DNA of 64,000 nt from Caballeronia sp. SL2Y3 (GTDB taxonomy: Bacteria > Pseudomonadota > Gammaproteobacteria > Burkholderiales > Burkholderiaceae): assembly GCF_022879575.1 (NCBI RefSeq), contig NZ_CP084260.1:310001-374000 (forward strand), in the 5' to 3' direction. The notes beneath the pieces were generated by a model. That model was not told where the DNA came from, made no database searches, and saw nothing but the letters and a program-made list of their open reading frames with translations. The first letter of the stretch is position 1. Each line of letters starts with the position of its first letter. Position numbers and translations under genes: made by a program. Positions 20,128-29,797 of the stretch are shown here, piece after piece.

Positions 20128-21327
20128 TCAGCGCCGCTGGCCGAACATCATCTGCCGCGCGAGCGCCGTTTTGAGCGGCGGCAGGAATTCGAGCGCGGTC
20201 AGCGCCAGCCCCCGCGCGGCCGCGAGCGGCGCGAAATCCACCGTGAAGATGCGGGCGAGCGTATCCGTCGCGCCGATGGTGAAGCGCCGGTCGAGCGCGC
20301 GCCGCTGTGCGAAGTGCGCGAGCGCGAGCGGGCGTGGTCCGTCGGTCGAAAGGGCGTCGCAGAGCGCCTGCGCGTCGCGCAGCCCGAGGTTCAAGCCCTG
20401 GCCCGCCACCGGATGCAGCGTCTGCGCCGCGTTGCCGATGGCGACCGTGCGCCGGTCCACCAGCGTGTCGAGCGCGGTCAGCCCGAGCGGGTACGCCGCC
20501 CGCCCGACGATGCGCGTGAAGCGCCCCATGCGCGAGCCGAACGCGACGCCGAGTTCGGCAAGGAAGGCCTCATCGTCGAGCTGCATGCGTCGCGCGGCTT
20601 CATCGGGCGAGCAGCACCAGACGAGCGAGTAGTCCGCGTGACGCTGGCCACCGCAGGGCAAGAGCGCAATCGGCCCTTGATTCGTGAAGCGTTCCCACGC
20701 GACGTTGGCTTGCGGGTCCGACACGCTCACAGTGCCGACGATGGCCGTCTGCCCGTAATCGCGAGCCCGGCGCTGCGCGGATTCCGCGACATCGCGCGGA
20801 CCTTGCTGATACAGCCCGCCTTCTGCGTTGACCAGCACGCGCACCCGGATCATGCGCTCGACGCCGCCCGATTGCAGCGGCAAGGTCACGCCTTCGTTGT
20901 CCTGCAAGGGCGGCAGGGCGGACGTATCGGTGAGCCAATTGACCTTAGTCGCACGCACGGCCTTCGCGAGCGCGCTGACGAGCGAGCCGTAGCGCACCAC
21001 GTAACCGAGTTCCGGCAAGTCGTGTTCGTCGTGCTCGATCAGCGTGCGCCCGAAATGCCCGCGCTGCGAAACGTGGATGCGGCGGATCGGCGTGACGTCG
21101 GCGGGAAAGCCGAGCGGCTGGAGCATGACGCGGCTGCCGTGCGAAAGCGCGAGCGAGCGCGGATCGTTGGCGGCGGCTTCGGGCGTGCGCGCGTCGATCA
21201 GCGCGATGGAAAGCCGCGAGGTCGCGCTGCGCCGCGCGAGCCAGCCGGCGAGCGCGAGCCCGACCGGCCCCGCGCCGACGATGGCGATGTCGTAATCGAA
21301 ATGCGGCTGCGTGATGGCGTCGCTCAT
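20128..21327 (-). CDS. ubiH: FAD-dependent ubiquinone-biosynthesis hydroxylase (UbiH family)
   Basis: 399 residues. Class A flavoprotein monooxygenase that hydroxylates the ubiquinone ring. The N-terminal dinucleotide fold is IAIVGAGPVGLALAG (about 14-28), the central NADPH/FAD motif includes RSLALSHGSRV, and the FAD-ribityl motif is HPVAGQGLNLGLRDA near 305-319. UbiH is favoured over UbiF/UbiI by its place next to pepP, as in E. coli (pepP-ubiH-ubiI), but the position on the ring that it hydroxylates cannot be proved from sequence. The gap to pepP is 10 bases. Confidence 0.85.
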   Translation of the reverse strand: MSDAITQPHFDYDIAIVGAGPVGLALAGWLARRSATSRLSIALIDARTPEAAANDPRSLALSHGSRVMLQPLGFPADVTPIRRIHVSQRGHFGRTLIEHDEHDLPELGYVVRYGSLVSALAKAVRATKVNWLTDTSALPPLQDNEGVTLPLQSGGVERMIRVRVLVNAEGGLYQQGPRDVAESAQRRARDYGQTAIVGTVSVSDPQANVAWERFTNQGPIALLPCGGQRHADYSLVWCCSPDEAARRMQLDDEAFLAELGVAFGSRMGRFTRIVGRAAYPLGLTALDTLVDRRTVAIGNAAQTLHPVAGQGLNLGLRDAQALCDALSTDGPRPLALAHFAQRRALDRRFTIGATDTLARIFTVDFAPLAAARGLALTALEFLPPLKTALARQMMFGQRR

Positions 21328-21337
21328 GTCGTGAGAT

Positions 21338-22735
21338 TCAATGGCTGATGGATTCGCGCATGAGCGCCTCGATCTCGTCGGCTGCGACGGGGACTTCGCG
21401 CGTCAGCAACTCGCAGCCGCCGGGCGTGACGAGCGCGTCGTCTTCGATTCGGATGCCTGTGTTCCAGAAGCGCTCGGGCACGTCCTCGGCGGCGCGCACG
21501 TACAGGCCCGGCTCGATGGTCAGCACGTTGTCAGCCACGAGCGTACGCCAGGGACGCGCGCCTTGCTCGTCGCGGGGCCCGTCGGCTTCGCGATATTCGC
21601 CCGCGTCGTGCACATCCATGCCGAGCCAATGGCCGGTGCGATGCATATAGAAGCGCGCGTAGGCGCGTTCCGCGATGACGTTCTCCACGCCGCCGAGCTT
21701 CGCTTTATCGAGGATGCCGGTGTCGAGCAGACCTTGCGACAGCACTTCGAGCGCGGCCTGATGCGGCGCGTCGAAGCTTACGCCGGCGCGCGTCGCGTCG
21801 ATGGCGGCGGATTGCGCGGCGAGCACGATGTCATAGAGCTCGCGCTGCGCCGGCGTGAAACGGCCGCTTGCCGGGAACGTGCGCGTGATGTCGGAGGCGT
21901 AGCCGTCCAGCTCGCACGCGGCGTCGATGAGGACGAGGTCGCCGTCGCGCAGGATCGCATTGCCCGCCGGGTAATGCAGCACGCAGGCATTCGCGCCTGC
22001 GGCCACGATGGAACCGTACGCGGGCGCTTGCGCGCCGCGCCGCCGGAACGTGTAGAGCAGTTCCGCGTCGAGTTCGTATTCGCGCATGCCGGGGCGGCAA
22101 GCGTGCATCGCGCGGCGGTGCGCCTCGGCGGAGATGGAAGCCGCGCGGCGCATGACCGCGATCTCGTGCGCGTCCTTCACCATCCGCATTTCATCGATGA
22201 TCGGCAATAGATGCTGCGCCCGCGTCGGCGCGCGCACGCCGCTGCGGCTTTGCGCCCGCACGGCGTCGAGCCAGCCGCGAACCTTGGCGTCGAGTTCAGC
22301 CGACGTTCCGAGCGCGTAAAAGAGCGCGGGCTGATCGGCGAGGAGGCGCGGCATGTGTTCGTCGAGCGCGCCGATGGCAAAGGCGGCATCGAAACCGAAC
22401 GCCTTGGCGGCGGCTTCCGGGCCGTAGCGAAAGCCTTCCCATGTCTCCCGTTCGGCGTTCTTCTCCCGACAGAACAGGACCGACGCAGGATCGCCATCCG
22501 GCGCGCTCGCGTTCAGCACGAGCGTCGCCTCGGGTTCGCTGAAGCCCGTCAGGTAATAGAAGTAGCTGTCGTGGCGGAACGGATAGTCGGTGTCGCGATT
22601 GCGCATGACTTCCGGCGCGGTCGAAAGGACGGCGAGCCCGCCGCCCTGCGCGCGCAACTGCGCGAGCACGCGCTCGCGGCGGCTGCGGTAGACATCGACG
22701 GCGATCGGGCTGACATCTTCGGTAAGTGAGTTCAT
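21338..22735 (-). CDS. pepP: Xaa-Pro aminopeptidase (aminopeptidase P)
   Basis: 465 residues. Removes the N-terminal residue before proline, using two Mn ions. The N-terminal creatinase-like domain runs to about 175, then the pita-bread catalytic domain with its metal ligands: Asp in VLIDAACELDG, Asp in YASDITRTFP, His in HRTGHWLGMDVHD, Glu in LTIEPGLYV and Glu in RIEDDALVT. It starts the pepP-ubiH operon. Its promoter carries TACAAT and the palindrome shared with ruvB. Confidence 0.95.
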   Translation of the reverse strand: MNSLTEDVSPIAVDVYRSRRERVLAQLRAQGGGLAVLSTAPEVMRNRDTDYPFRHDSYFYYLTGFSEPEATLVLNASAPDGDPASVLFCREKNAERETWEGFRYGPEAAAKAFGFDAAFAIGALDEHMPRLLADQPALFYALGTSAELDAKVRGWLDAVRAQSRSGVRAPTRAQHLLPIIDEMRMVKDAHEIAVMRRAASISAEAHRRAMHACRPGMREYELDAELLYTFRRRGAQAPAYGSIVAAGANACVLHYPAGNAILRDGDLVLIDAACELDGYASDITRTFPASGRFTPAQRELYDIVLAAQSAAIDATRAGVSFDAPHQAALEVLSQGLLDTGILDKAKLGGVENVIAERAYARFYMHRTGHWLGMDVHDAGEYREADGPRDEQGARPWRTLVADNVLTIEPGLYVRAAEDVPERFWNTGIRIEDDALVTPGGCELLTREVPVAADEIEALMRESISH

Positions 22736-22741
22736 GCGCCG

Positions 22742-22747
22742 ATTGTA
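22742..22747 (-). promoter_or_regulatory. Candidate -10 box of pepP
   Basis: TACAAT on the minus strand, seven bases before the pepP ATG, with TTCGCG 18 bp upstream. The close start implies a very short leader. Confidence 0.45.
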
Positions 22748-22771
22748 GCGCCGGCCTACAAGCTGCGCGAA

Positions 22772-22791
22772 TAGGCCATTCGGCCTAGTGG
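22772..22791 (-). promoter_or_regulatory. Palindromic element shared with the ruvB promoter
   Basis: TAGGCC-ATTC-GGCCTA is a perfect 6-bp-arm palindrome, and the minus-strand extension CCAC makes it identical in ten bases to the element before ruvB. The distance to TACAAT is 24 bp here and 23 bp there. Confidence 0.55.
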
Positions 22792-22850
22792 TCGCATGTC
22801 ACACGGCGGGGCATACTCGCCCGAAAGCGGTCGAGCTTGTTACCGCGCGT

Positions 22851-24152
22851 CTACTCGTCCGCCCGGTTGCGCACGCTGCCCGCCACGAGGTCGAAGCGGA
22901 ACAGCCGGCATTCGAGCGCGCCGTTGAATAGCGGCGTCTTGGTCGATTCGCGCAGCCGGAGCATGCCGGGCAGCTTGCGGTCGGACGTCAGCACATAGGC
23001 GCGCCACCCGGGGAAGCGCTGCTTGAGCGCGTTGCCGAATGAGACGAAGAACTCGGTGTCGGCGGGATCGGGCTGGGCGCGGGCGAATGCGTCGTCGTCC
23101 TCGCGGCGCGACCGAGCCGTGTCGCGGATTTCGCCGCGCGGGCCGCGTCCGCGCACTTCGATGCGTTCGCCATACGGCGGATTCGCGACGAGGATGCCGG
23201 GCGCGTCGGTGGGCGGCGTCATGTTGCGGGCGTCCACCTGCTTGAGCGAGAGTTCCGGCACGCCGGCGCGGCTCAGGTTCGCGCGCGCCTTGTCGAGCAT
23301 GTCGCCGGAGATGTCGCTGCCGAAGATGTTGATGTCCTTCGCGTTGGCGCGCGCGGCGCGCTTCGCTTCCATCGCGGCGTTCTTGAGCTTTTGCCACATG
23401 CCCGGATGGAACGGCTTGAGCTTCTCGAAGCCGAAGCGCCGCTCGCTGCCCGGCGCGATGTTGAGCGCGGTCTGCGCGGCCTCGGCGAGGAACGTGCCGC
23501 TGCCGCACATCGGATCGAAAAGGGGCGTGCCGGGCGTCCAGCCGGTGAGGCGCAGGATGCCGGCGGCAAGATTTTCGCGAAGGGGCGCCGCGCCCTTGTC
23601 GAGCCGCCAGCCGCGCTTGAAGAGCGGTTCGCCGGAGGTGTCGAGATAGAGCGTGCACTCGTTCATGGTGACGAACGCGAACACGCGCACGTCGGGCTGC
23701 GCCGTATCGATGCTCGGGCGTGCGCCGCTCAAGTCGCGCAGGCGGTCGCACACGGCGTCTTTCACGCGCAGCGTGGTGAATTCGAGGCTTTTGAGCGGCG
23801 ATTTGATCGCTGTCAGATCGACGCGCATGGTCTGGCTCGGCGTGAACCACTGTTCCCATCGCTGCCGATGCGTCAGTTCGTAGATATCGTGCTCATTGCG
23901 ATACGGGCCGTGCGCGATCTTCAGCAACACGCGGCTCGCGATGCGCGAGTGCAGGTTCGCCGCCATGCCCGCGACCCAGCCGCCCCGGAAGTGCACGCCG
24001 CCCGGCACTTGCGCGCCGACGGTGAGCGGACCGCTTCCCGAGAGCGGCGCGGTGCTGACGTGTCGCTCCCCGATCTCGGCAAGCTCGGCGGCGAGCGGCG
24101 CTTCGAGGCCGCGCGGGCAGGGGACAAACCAGTCGAAGAGAGGGGAGGACAT
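22851..24152 (-). CDS. THUMP-domain class I SAM-dependent RNA methyltransferase (RlmL-like)
   Basis: 433 residues. An N-terminal THUMP RNA-binding region (about 45-155) is followed by a Rossmann methyltransferase with FDPMCGSGTFLAEAA near residue 215-229 and the N6/N2-type catalytic motif VANPPYGERIE near 325-335. This matches the RlmL half of E. coli RlmKL, which methylates G2445 of 23S rRNA; the RlmK half is absent here. The NPPY motif supports an N2-guanine or N6-adenine target. A TACAAT hexamer upstream (about 24181-24186) is a likely -10 box. Confidence 0.88.
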   Translation of the reverse strand: MSSPLFDWFVPCPRGLEAPLAAELAEIGERHVSTAPLSGSGPLTVGAQVPGGVHFRGGWVAGMAANLHSRIASRVLLKIAHGPYRNEHDIYELTHRQRWEQWFTPSQTMRVDLTAIKSPLKSLEFTTLRVKDAVCDRLRDLSGARPSIDTAQPDVRVFAFVTMNECTLYLDTSGEPLFKRGWRLDKGAAPLRENLAAGILRLTGWTPGTPLFDPMCGSGTFLAEAAQTALNIAPGSERRFGFEKLKPFHPGMWQKLKNAAMEAKRAARANAKDINIFGSDISGDMLDKARANLSRAGVPELSLKQVDARNMTPPTDAPGILVANPPYGERIEVRGRGPRGEIRDTARSRREDDDAFARAQPDPADTEFFVSFGNALKQRFPGWRAYVLTSDRKLPGMLRLRESTKTPLFNGALECRLFRFDLVAGSVRNRADE

Positions 24153-24301
24153 GTGGGGCGGTTGCGGGGTTCAAAGGCGGTATTGTACGCGGGCGAACTT
24201 CGAAAGGCTGTGCGCTAGAATCTGCCGCGGCGTCGTTTCCGGGCCGCGCCGGCCAAGCAGATGGCAACGTCTCGCTTTGCTTCGGACCAGACGTGCAGTG
24301 A

Positions 24302-24850
24302 GTGCGGTGGTCGTTCATTCGCAACGTGTTAGTCCGTCCGAGAAACAAATTCCCCAAGATCCGACAAAGCGACGCGTCTTGCCGTCGGCGTTGTCCAGGC
24401 GTTCGAAGAAGTCATTCGTCGATTGCTTCGGATAGACATGCCCTTCCGAGCAACGGTGTTCTGGCCCACGTTGCTGCGCCTCTTGTAAAACTCGGCTTCG
24501 CCGTCGAGGCAGGGAAAAAGCACGCGGACAAGATGCGCGTCCCCGTCTTATATGAAAACAACGGACGAGTCGCCAAGGCATTCGAAGCGGATGCCTATCA
24601 CGCGGACGAACGGTTCGTTGTCGAAGTCGAGGCCGGACGTGGAGTGGCCAACAACCAGTTCCTCAAAGACCTCTTCCAAGCGTGCATGATGGATGACGTC
24701 GACTATCTGGCGATTGCGGTCCGGAACGTCTACGTTGCCGCGGGCGTGACGAATCCGGACTTCGAGCGCGTCGTCACGTTCTTCGACACCCTCTTTGCGA
24801 GCAACCGAATGCGGCTTCCTCTGAAGGGTATCTTGATCGTTGGCTATTGA
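24302..24850 (+). CDS. Hypothetical protein, nuclease-like core, probably with two compensating frameshifts
   Basis: 182 residues from a GTG start. The part after residue 45 reads like a globular protein, with AFEADAYHADERFVVEVEAG near 92-111, a D...EVE arrangement that recalls PD-(D/E)XK nucleases, and YLAIAVRNVYV near 135-145. Residues 27-40 instead read as an Arg/Cys-rich string (ASCRRRCPGVRRS), while the frame one base later there gives KATRLAVGVVQAFEEV, which looks like real protein. Two indels, near 24373-24380 and 24410-24416, would explain this and leave the outer frame intact. GC content is visibly lower than in the neighbours, suggesting transfer. Function unknown; a nuclease role is a guess. 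Confidence 0.5.
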   Translation: MRWSFIRNVLVRPRNKFPKIRQSDASCRRRCPGVRRSHSSIASDRHALPSNGVLAHVAAPLVKLGFAVEAGKKHADKMRVPVLYENNGRVAKAFEADAYHADERFVVEVEAGRGVANNQFLKDLFQACMMDDVDYLAIAVRNVYVAAGVTNPDFERVVTFFDTLFASNRMRLPLKGILIVGY

Positions 24851-24870
24851 ATGGTAAGTGGCATGACTTT

Positions 24871-24903
24871 ACGCGCTCGTCACGACTGGCGAACGAGCGC
24901 GGT
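24871..24903 (+). terminator. Weak hairpin after the hypothetical gene
   Basis: CGCGCTCGT pairs with ACGAGCGCG around a 12-base loop and is followed by TTCTTCTC. The T tract is poor, so this is tentative. Nothing else is seen between 24851 and 24922. Confidence 0.35.
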
Positions 24904-24922
24904 TCTTCTCAGTCGTCAACCC

Positions 24923-26365
24923 TCACTCCACCGCCTTCATCATCTCCTCCACCACCTTCTTCGCATCCCCGAACACCATCATTGTCTTGTCCATATAGAA
25001 CAGTTCGTTATCGAGCCCGGCGTAGCCCGCCGCCATCGACCGCTTGTTCACGATGATCGTCCGCGCCTTGTACGCTTCGAGGATAGGCATCCCCGCGATA
25101 GGCGATTTCGGGTCCGTCTTCGCAGCCGGGTTCACCACGTCGTTGGCCCCGAGCACGAGCACCACGTCGGTCTGCCCGAATTCGCTGTTGATGTCCTCCA
25201 TCTCCTGCACCATCTCGTACGGCACTTCGGCTTCCGCGAGCAGCACGTTCATATGCCCCGGCATCCGTCCCGCGACCGGATGAATCGCGTAACGCACGTC
25301 GATGCCTTTCTCCACGAGCTTGTCCGTCAGCTCCTTCAGCGCATGCTGCGCGCGCGCGACGGCCAGCCCATAGCCCGGCACGATCACCACGCTTTCGGCG
25401 TTGCCGAGCATGAACGCGGCGTCATCGGCGGAACCGGATTTCACCGGCCGCTGTTCCTGTGCGCCGCCCGCCGCCGCGCCGCCCGCCTCGCCGCCGAAGC
25501 CGCCCAGAATCACGTTGAAGAACGAGCGGTTCATGGCGCGGCACATGATGTACGAGAGAATCGCGCCGGACGAACCGACAAGCGACCCCGCGATGATCAG
25601 CATCGGATTGTTGAGCGAAAAGCCGATGCCCGCCGCCGCCCAGCCGGAGTACGAATTGAGCATGGAGACGACCACAGGCATGTCCGCGCCGCCGATCGGA
25701 ATGATGATGAGCACCCCGAGCGCAAACGCGATCAGCGTCATGATGACGAACGGCAGCCACGACTGCGTCACCATGAAGATGATGCCGAAGCCGATCATCG
25801 CCACAGCCAGCAGCAAGTTGATCAGATGCTGCCCGGAGTACACCACCGGCGCGCCCTGAAAAAGCCGGAACTTGTACTTGCCCGAGAGCTTGCCGAACGC
25901 GATGACCGATCCCGAAAACGTGATCGCGCCGACGAACGTGCCGATGAACAACTCGACGCGATTGCCGTACGGAATCAGATAGCCCAGCGGCGCGAGTCCG
26001 AACGCGGACGGCTCCGCAACCACCGCATACGCGATGCACACGGCCGCGAGACCGATCAGCGAGTGCATCGCGGCGACGAGCTCGGGCATCTTCGTCATCT
26101 CGACTTTCGCCGCGATATACGCGCCCGCCGCGCCGCCGATAATCAACGCGGCGAACAGAAGCGACAGCCCGAGCGAGAGATTGGACCCGAGATAAGCGGC
26201 CTGTTTCGCGATCAGCGCGAGCGTCGTGAAAATGGCGATGGCCATGCCCGCCATGCCGAACGTATTGCCGATGCGCGCGGTCTTCGGATTCGACAGGCCC
26301 TTGAGCGCCTGAATGAAGCACACCGAAGCGATCAGATACAGCAGAGTGACGACGTTCATGCTCAT
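24923..26365 (-). CDS. pntB: NAD(P) transhydrogenase subunit beta
   Basis: 480 residues. Membrane subunit with domain III that binds NADP(H); the enzyme uses the proton gradient to reduce NADP with NADH. About nine hydrophobic helices fill residues 1-255, and the soluble NADP domain follows with VIVPGYGLAVARAQH near 311-325 and VLGANDVVNPAA near 390-401. The ATG at 26365 comes directly after the TAA of the alpha-2 gene and has AAGGAGG eight bases upstream. Third gene of the pnt operon. Confidence 0.96.
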   Translation of the reverse strand: MSMNVVTLLYLIASVCFIQALKGLSNPKTARIGNTFGMAGMAIAIFTTLALIAKQAAYLGSNLSLGLSLLFAALIIGGAAGAYIAAKVEMTKMPELVAAMHSLIGLAAVCIAYAVVAEPSAFGLAPLGYLIPYGNRVELFIGTFVGAITFSGSVIAFGKLSGKYKFRLFQGAPVVYSGQHLINLLLAVAMIGFGIIFMVTQSWLPFVIMTLIAFALGVLIIIPIGGADMPVVVSMLNSYSGWAAAGIGFSLNNPMLIIAGSLVGSSGAILSYIMCRAMNRSFFNVILGGFGGEAGGAAAGGAQEQRPVKSGSADDAAFMLGNAESVVIVPGYGLAVARAQHALKELTDKLVEKGIDVRYAIHPVAGRMPGHMNVLLAEAEVPYEMVQEMEDINSEFGQTDVVLVLGANDVVNPAAKTDPKSPIAGMPILEAYKARTIIVNKRSMAAGYAGLDNELFYMDKTMMVFGDAKKVVEEMMKAVE

Positions 26366-26686
26366 TTACGCGCCCTCCTTGCTGGTCAGCTTTCTCGGCT
26401 CCTTCTTCTTGAACATTTCGAGCATGCGCCGCGTGACGAGAAAGCCGCCGAACACGTTCACCGCCGCGAGCAGCACCGCGAGCGCGCCGAAGAACTTGCC
26501 GGTGCCGCCGACCGTGAGACCGACCGCGAGCATCGCGCCGACGATCACGATCGCCGAAATGGCGTTCGTGACGGCCATGAGCGGCGTATGCAGCGCGGGC
26601 GTCACGTTCCAGACCACGTGATAGCCGACGTAGATCGCCAGCACGAAGATGATGAGGTTGATCACCGTATGGTTGATGACGTCCAT
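26366..26686 (-). CDS. pntA2: NAD(P) transhydrogenase subunit alpha part 2
   Basis: 106 residues of the membrane part that in E. coli is fused to PntA. Three hydrophobic helices are visible (about 5-25, 33-58 and 62-82), followed by a basic C-terminus. The ATG at 26686 ([11 protein letters not shown]) marks the conserved start; the frame is open 11 codons further. The split alpha subunit is usual in many alpha- and beta-proteobacteria. It is spaced 13 bases from part 1. Confidence 0.93.
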   Translation of the reverse strand: MDVINHTVINLIIFVLAIYVGYHVVWNVTPALHTPLMAVTNAISAIVIVGAMLAVGLTVGGTGKFFGALAVLLAAVNVFGGFLVTRRMLEMFKKKEPRKLTSKEGA

Positions 26687-26699
26687 GTTCGTCTCCGTG

Positions 26700-27845
26700 T
26701 CAGGCGGTCGCGCGGGCAAGCTGTCCGTCGCGGCACTGGAGCGTGGCCGCGACGATGTCGTCCGCGAGGTCGATGTTGAGCGTGCCTTCCTTCGTCAGGA
26801 TGAGCTTCAGGAAGTCGAGCAGATTGCGGGCGTAGAGCGCGGAGGCGTCGGCGGCGACCATCGAGGCCAGATTCGTGTGGCCGACGATATGCACGCCGTG
26901 CTTCGTCACCACCTGATCGACTTCGGTGAGCGGGCAATTGCCGCCTTTTCTGCCTTCGAACTCGGGGCCGCGTCCGGCGGCGAGGTCCACGATCACCGAG
27001 CCCGGTTTCATGTGCTTCACCGTTTCGACCGAGATGAGCGTCGGCGCGGGACGGCCGGGAATCAGCGCGGTGGAAATCACGATGTCGGCCGCCTTCGCGC
27101 GTTCGTGCACGAGCGCCGACTGTCGCGCGAGCCAGCTCGGCGGCATGGGCCGCGCGTAGCCGCCGACGCCTTGCGCCGCCTCGCGTTCCTCGTCGGTTTC
27201 GAAGGGCACGTCGACGAACTTCGCGCCGAGCGATTCGATCTGCTCCTTCACGGCCGGCCGCACGTCCGACGCTTCGACCACGGCGCCGAGGCGCTTCGCC
27301 GTCGCGATTGCCTGGAGGCCCGCGACGCCCGCGCCCAGCACGAGCACGCGCGCCGCCTTCACCGTGCCGGCGGCGGTCATGAGCATCGGCATGAATCGCT
27401 GGTAGTACTGACAGGCCATCAGCACGGCCTTGTACCCGGCGATGTTCGCCTGCGACGACAGCACGTCGAGGCTCTGCGCGCGCGTCGTGCGCGGCGCGGC
27501 TTCGAGCGCGAACGCGGTGATGTTCGCTGCTGCGAGCCGCGCGGTGTTCTCGGTGTTGAACGGATCGAGCATGCCGATGAGCACGGCGCCCGGCTTGATC
27601 GTCGCGAGTTCTTCGGCGGACGGCGACTGAACCTTGAGCACGATGTCGGCTGAGAGCGCGGTGGCGGCATCGACGATATCCGCGCCCGCTTGCGCGAACG
27701 CGTCGTCGATATAGCTTGCCCGCTCGCCCGCGCCGCTCTGCACCGAAAGGCGGTGTCCTTGCGCAACGAGCTTTTTGACCGTCTCCGGCGTGGCGGCGAC
27801 GCGCGCCTCGTTCGCCCGCGTCTCGGCAGGCACTCCGATATGCAT
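26700..27845 (-). CDS. pntA1: NAD(P) transhydrogenase subunit alpha part 1
   Basis: 381 residues, the soluble domain I that binds NAD(H). It belongs to the alanine-dehydrogenase/PNT fold: N-terminal catalytic block [20 protein letters not shown] and NAD-binding Rossmann segment [22 protein letters not shown] near 165-186. AGGAGG lies seven bases before the ATG at 27845, which fixes this start over longer readings. First gene of pntA1-pntA2-pntB; a gap of about 200 bases separates it from the divergent NUDIX gene. Confidence 0.96.
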   Translation of the reverse strand: MHIGVPAETRANEARVAATPETVKKLVAQGHRLSVQSGAGERASYIDDAFAQAGADIVDAATALSADIVLKVQSPSAEELATIKPGAVLIGMLDPFNTENTARLAAANITAFALEAAPRTTRAQSLDVLSSQANIAGYKAVLMACQYYQRFMPMLMTAAGTVKAARVLVLGAGVAGLQAIATAKRLGAVVEASDVRPAVKEQIESLGAKFVDVPFETDEEREAAQGVGGYARPMPPSWLARQSALVHERAKAADIVISTALIPGRPAPTLISVETVKHMKPGSVIVDLAAGRGPEFEGRKGGNCPLTEVDQVVTKHGVHIVGHTNLASMVAADASALYARNLLDFLKLILTKEGTLNIDLADDIVAATLQCRDGQLARATA

Positions 27846-28052
27846 GTTGAATCCTCCTGTCTTTTCTTTTCTTGCCCTTCGCGCGCGGCCACGCACGAGG
27901 GAGAGACCAAGGCTGTTTTCGAGTTTCAGATGCTGACGGACGACTTCTCAACTCTAACTGAAGAATATGCGCCCAACATGCAATCCGGGGCGCGATCGCA
28001 CCCCGCGCTAACCCTTAGGCCGCGCGCACGTGATCGGACGGGTGACGGTAAA

Positions 28053-28544
28053 ATGTCGGCCATGAAATCAGATACTTGGGCTCCTCACGTTACGGTCGCG
28101 GCGGTCGTCGAGCAGGACGGGCGCTTCCTCGTCATCGAGGAACACACGTCCGCAGGGCTGCGAATCAACCAACCGGCCGGTCATCTCGAAGCGGGCGAAA
28201 CGCTCGTCGAGGCGGTCGTTCGCGAGACGCTGGAAGAAACGGCGCATCGCTTCGAGCCCGAGGCGCTCGTCGGCGCGTACATGACGCACTTTCAGCGTCC
28301 GGGGCGCGACGTGACGTATCTGCGCTTCACGTTCTGCGGCAAGTCTGCGGGCGAAGTGGCGGGGCGCGCGCTGGACAAAGGCATCGTTCGCACGATGTGG
28401 CTCACGCCCGACGAACTGCGCGCGACGGCCGCGCAGCATCGCACGCCGCTCGTCATGCAGTGCGTGGACGACTATCTGGCCGGGCGGCGCGTGCCACTCG
28501 ATTTCATCCATACGCATTCGGTCGCGCCGGTGGTGCGCTCCTGA
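28053..28544 (+). CDS. NUDIX hydrolase (NudJ-like)
   Basis: 163 residues. The Nudix box is complete: [21 protein letters not shown], with the REx2EE metal ligands, near residues 42-62. NudJ-type enzymes hydrolyse nucleoside di- and triphosphates or thiamine/HMP pyrophosphate; the gene lies next to mnmA as NudJ does in E. coli, which supports that subgroup. Two starts are possible, ATG at 28053 or at 28062; neither has a strong ribosome site. Much longer upstream reading is shadow of pntA1. Confidence 0.88.
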   Translation: MSAMKSDTWAPHVTVAAVVEQDGRFLVIEEHTSAGLRINQPAGHLEAGETLVEAVVRETLEETAHRFEPEALVGAYMTHFQRPGRDVTYLRFTFCGKSAGEVAGRALDKGIVRTMWLTPDELRATAAQHRTPLVMQCVDDYLAGRRVPLDFIHTHSVAPVVRS

Positions 28545-28575
28545 CGCGCTCGCGCGCCAACAACGCGGTAATCCT

Positions 28576-29709
28576 ATGAGCAAGCGAAGAGTAGTGGTGG
28601 GCATGTCGGGCGGCGTGGATTCGTCGGTGACGGCGTGGCTGCTGAAAGAGCAGGGCTACGACGTGGTCGGCCTGTTCATGAAGAACTGGGAAGACGACGA
28701 CGACGGCGAATACTGCTCGACGCGGCAGGACTGGATCGACGTGGTGTCGGTGGCGGACCTGATCGGCATCGACGTCGAAGCGGTCAACTTCGCCGCCGAA
28801 TACAAGGACCGCGTGTTCGCCGAATTCCTGCGTGAGTACTCGGCCGGCCGCACGCCAAATCCGGACGTGCTGTGCAACGCCGAGATCAAGTTCAAGGCGT
28901 TCCTCGATCACGCGATGTCGCTCGGCGCGGAAACCATCGCGACCGGCCACTACGCCCGCGTGCGCGAGCACGATGGCCTCTTCCAGTTGCTGAAGGCCAC
29001 GGATTCGACGAAGGACCAGTCGTACTTCCTGCATCGGCTGAATCAGCAGCAGCTTTCGAAGACGCTCTTCCCGCTCGGCGAAATTCCGAAGACGAAGGTG
29101 CGGGAGATCGCCGCGCAGATCGGCCTGCCGAACGCGAAGAAGAAGGATTCGACCGGCATCTGCTTTATCGGCGAACGGCCGTTTCGCGATTTCCTGAACC
29201 GCTATCTGCCGACGCAACCCGGCCCGATGAAGACGGCCGAAGGGAAAGTCGTCGGCGAGCACATCGGACTCGCGTTCTACACGTTCGGACAGCGCAAGGG
29301 CATCGGCATCGGCGGCGCGAAGGACGGCAGCGGCGAGCCGTGGTTCGTCGCGGGCAAGGACATGGCGAGCAACACGCTCTATGTCGTGCAGGGCCACGAC
29401 CATCCGTGGCTTCTGTCGCAGACGCTCGTCGCGGGGAACAAGAGCTGGGTCGCGGGTTTCGCGCCCGAGAACGGCACGGCGTGCGCGGCGAAGACGCGCT
29501 ATCGGCAGCAGGACGCCGCGTGCCGCTTCGCCGCTGCGGACGACGGTCATTTCCAGTTGAACTTCGACGACGCGCAGTGGGCGGTGACGCCGGGACAGTC
29601 GGCGGTGCTGTATCAGGGCGACGTGTGTCTCGGCGGCGGGATCATCGAGAGCGCGGCGGCGGACGTGGCATCGCCCGCGCCGCGCGCGGTGGCGGCTGCC
29701 GCAAGCTGA
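28576..29709 (+). CDS. mnmA: tRNA 2-thiouridylase MnmA
   Basis: 377 residues. Thiolates U34 of tRNA-Lys, -Glu and -Gln at the wobble position. The PP-loop [10 protein letters not shown] is at about residues 9-18, the first catalytic Cys in [12 protein letters not shown] near residue 100 and the second in [12 protein letters not shown] near 196-207. It follows the NUDIX gene by 31 bases. The C-terminal end is extended by an Ala-rich tail (about 15 residues). Confidence 0.96.
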   Translation: MSKRRVVVGMSGGVDSSVTAWLLKEQGYDVVGLFMKNWEDDDDGEYCSTRQDWIDVVSVADLIGIDVEAVNFAAEYKDRVFAEFLREYSAGRTPNPDVLCNAEIKFKAFLDHAMSLGAETIATGHYARVREHDGLFQLLKATDSTKDQSYFLHRLNQQQLSKTLFPLGEIPKTKVREIAAQIGLPNAKKKDSTGICFIGERPFRDFLNRYLPTQPGPMKTAEGKVVGEHIGLAFYTFGQRKGIGIGGAKDGSGEPWFVAGKDMASNTLYVVQGHDHPWLLSQTLVAGNKSWVAGFAPENGTACAAKTRYRQQDAACRFAAADDGHFQLNFDDAQWAVTPGQSAVLYQGDVCLGGGIIESAAADVASPAPRAVAAAAS

Positions 29710-29717
29710 CGTCGCGT

Positions 29718-29742
29718 GCCCCGGACGCGCGTGTTCCGGGGC
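29718..29742 (+). terminator. GC hairpin after mnmA
   Basis: GCCCCGGA pairs with TCCGGGGC around nine bases. No T tract follows, so termination strength is doubtful. Confidence 0.35.
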
Positions 29743-29797
29743 GCGCATCGGAAGCCATCGGCTATCGTCTCGATAAAAAGTCATTTGATACAATCGC

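Noticed and set aside
24315..24581. Minus-strand small frames opposite the hypothetical gene
   Set aside because: They are antisense to the better-supported plus-strand frame, have no ribosome site and show no family.
24851..26779. Plus-strand frame of over 600 codons opposite pntB and pntA2
   Set aside because: Arg/His/Asp-rich antisense shadow; the minus strand has clear membrane proteins with ribosome sites.
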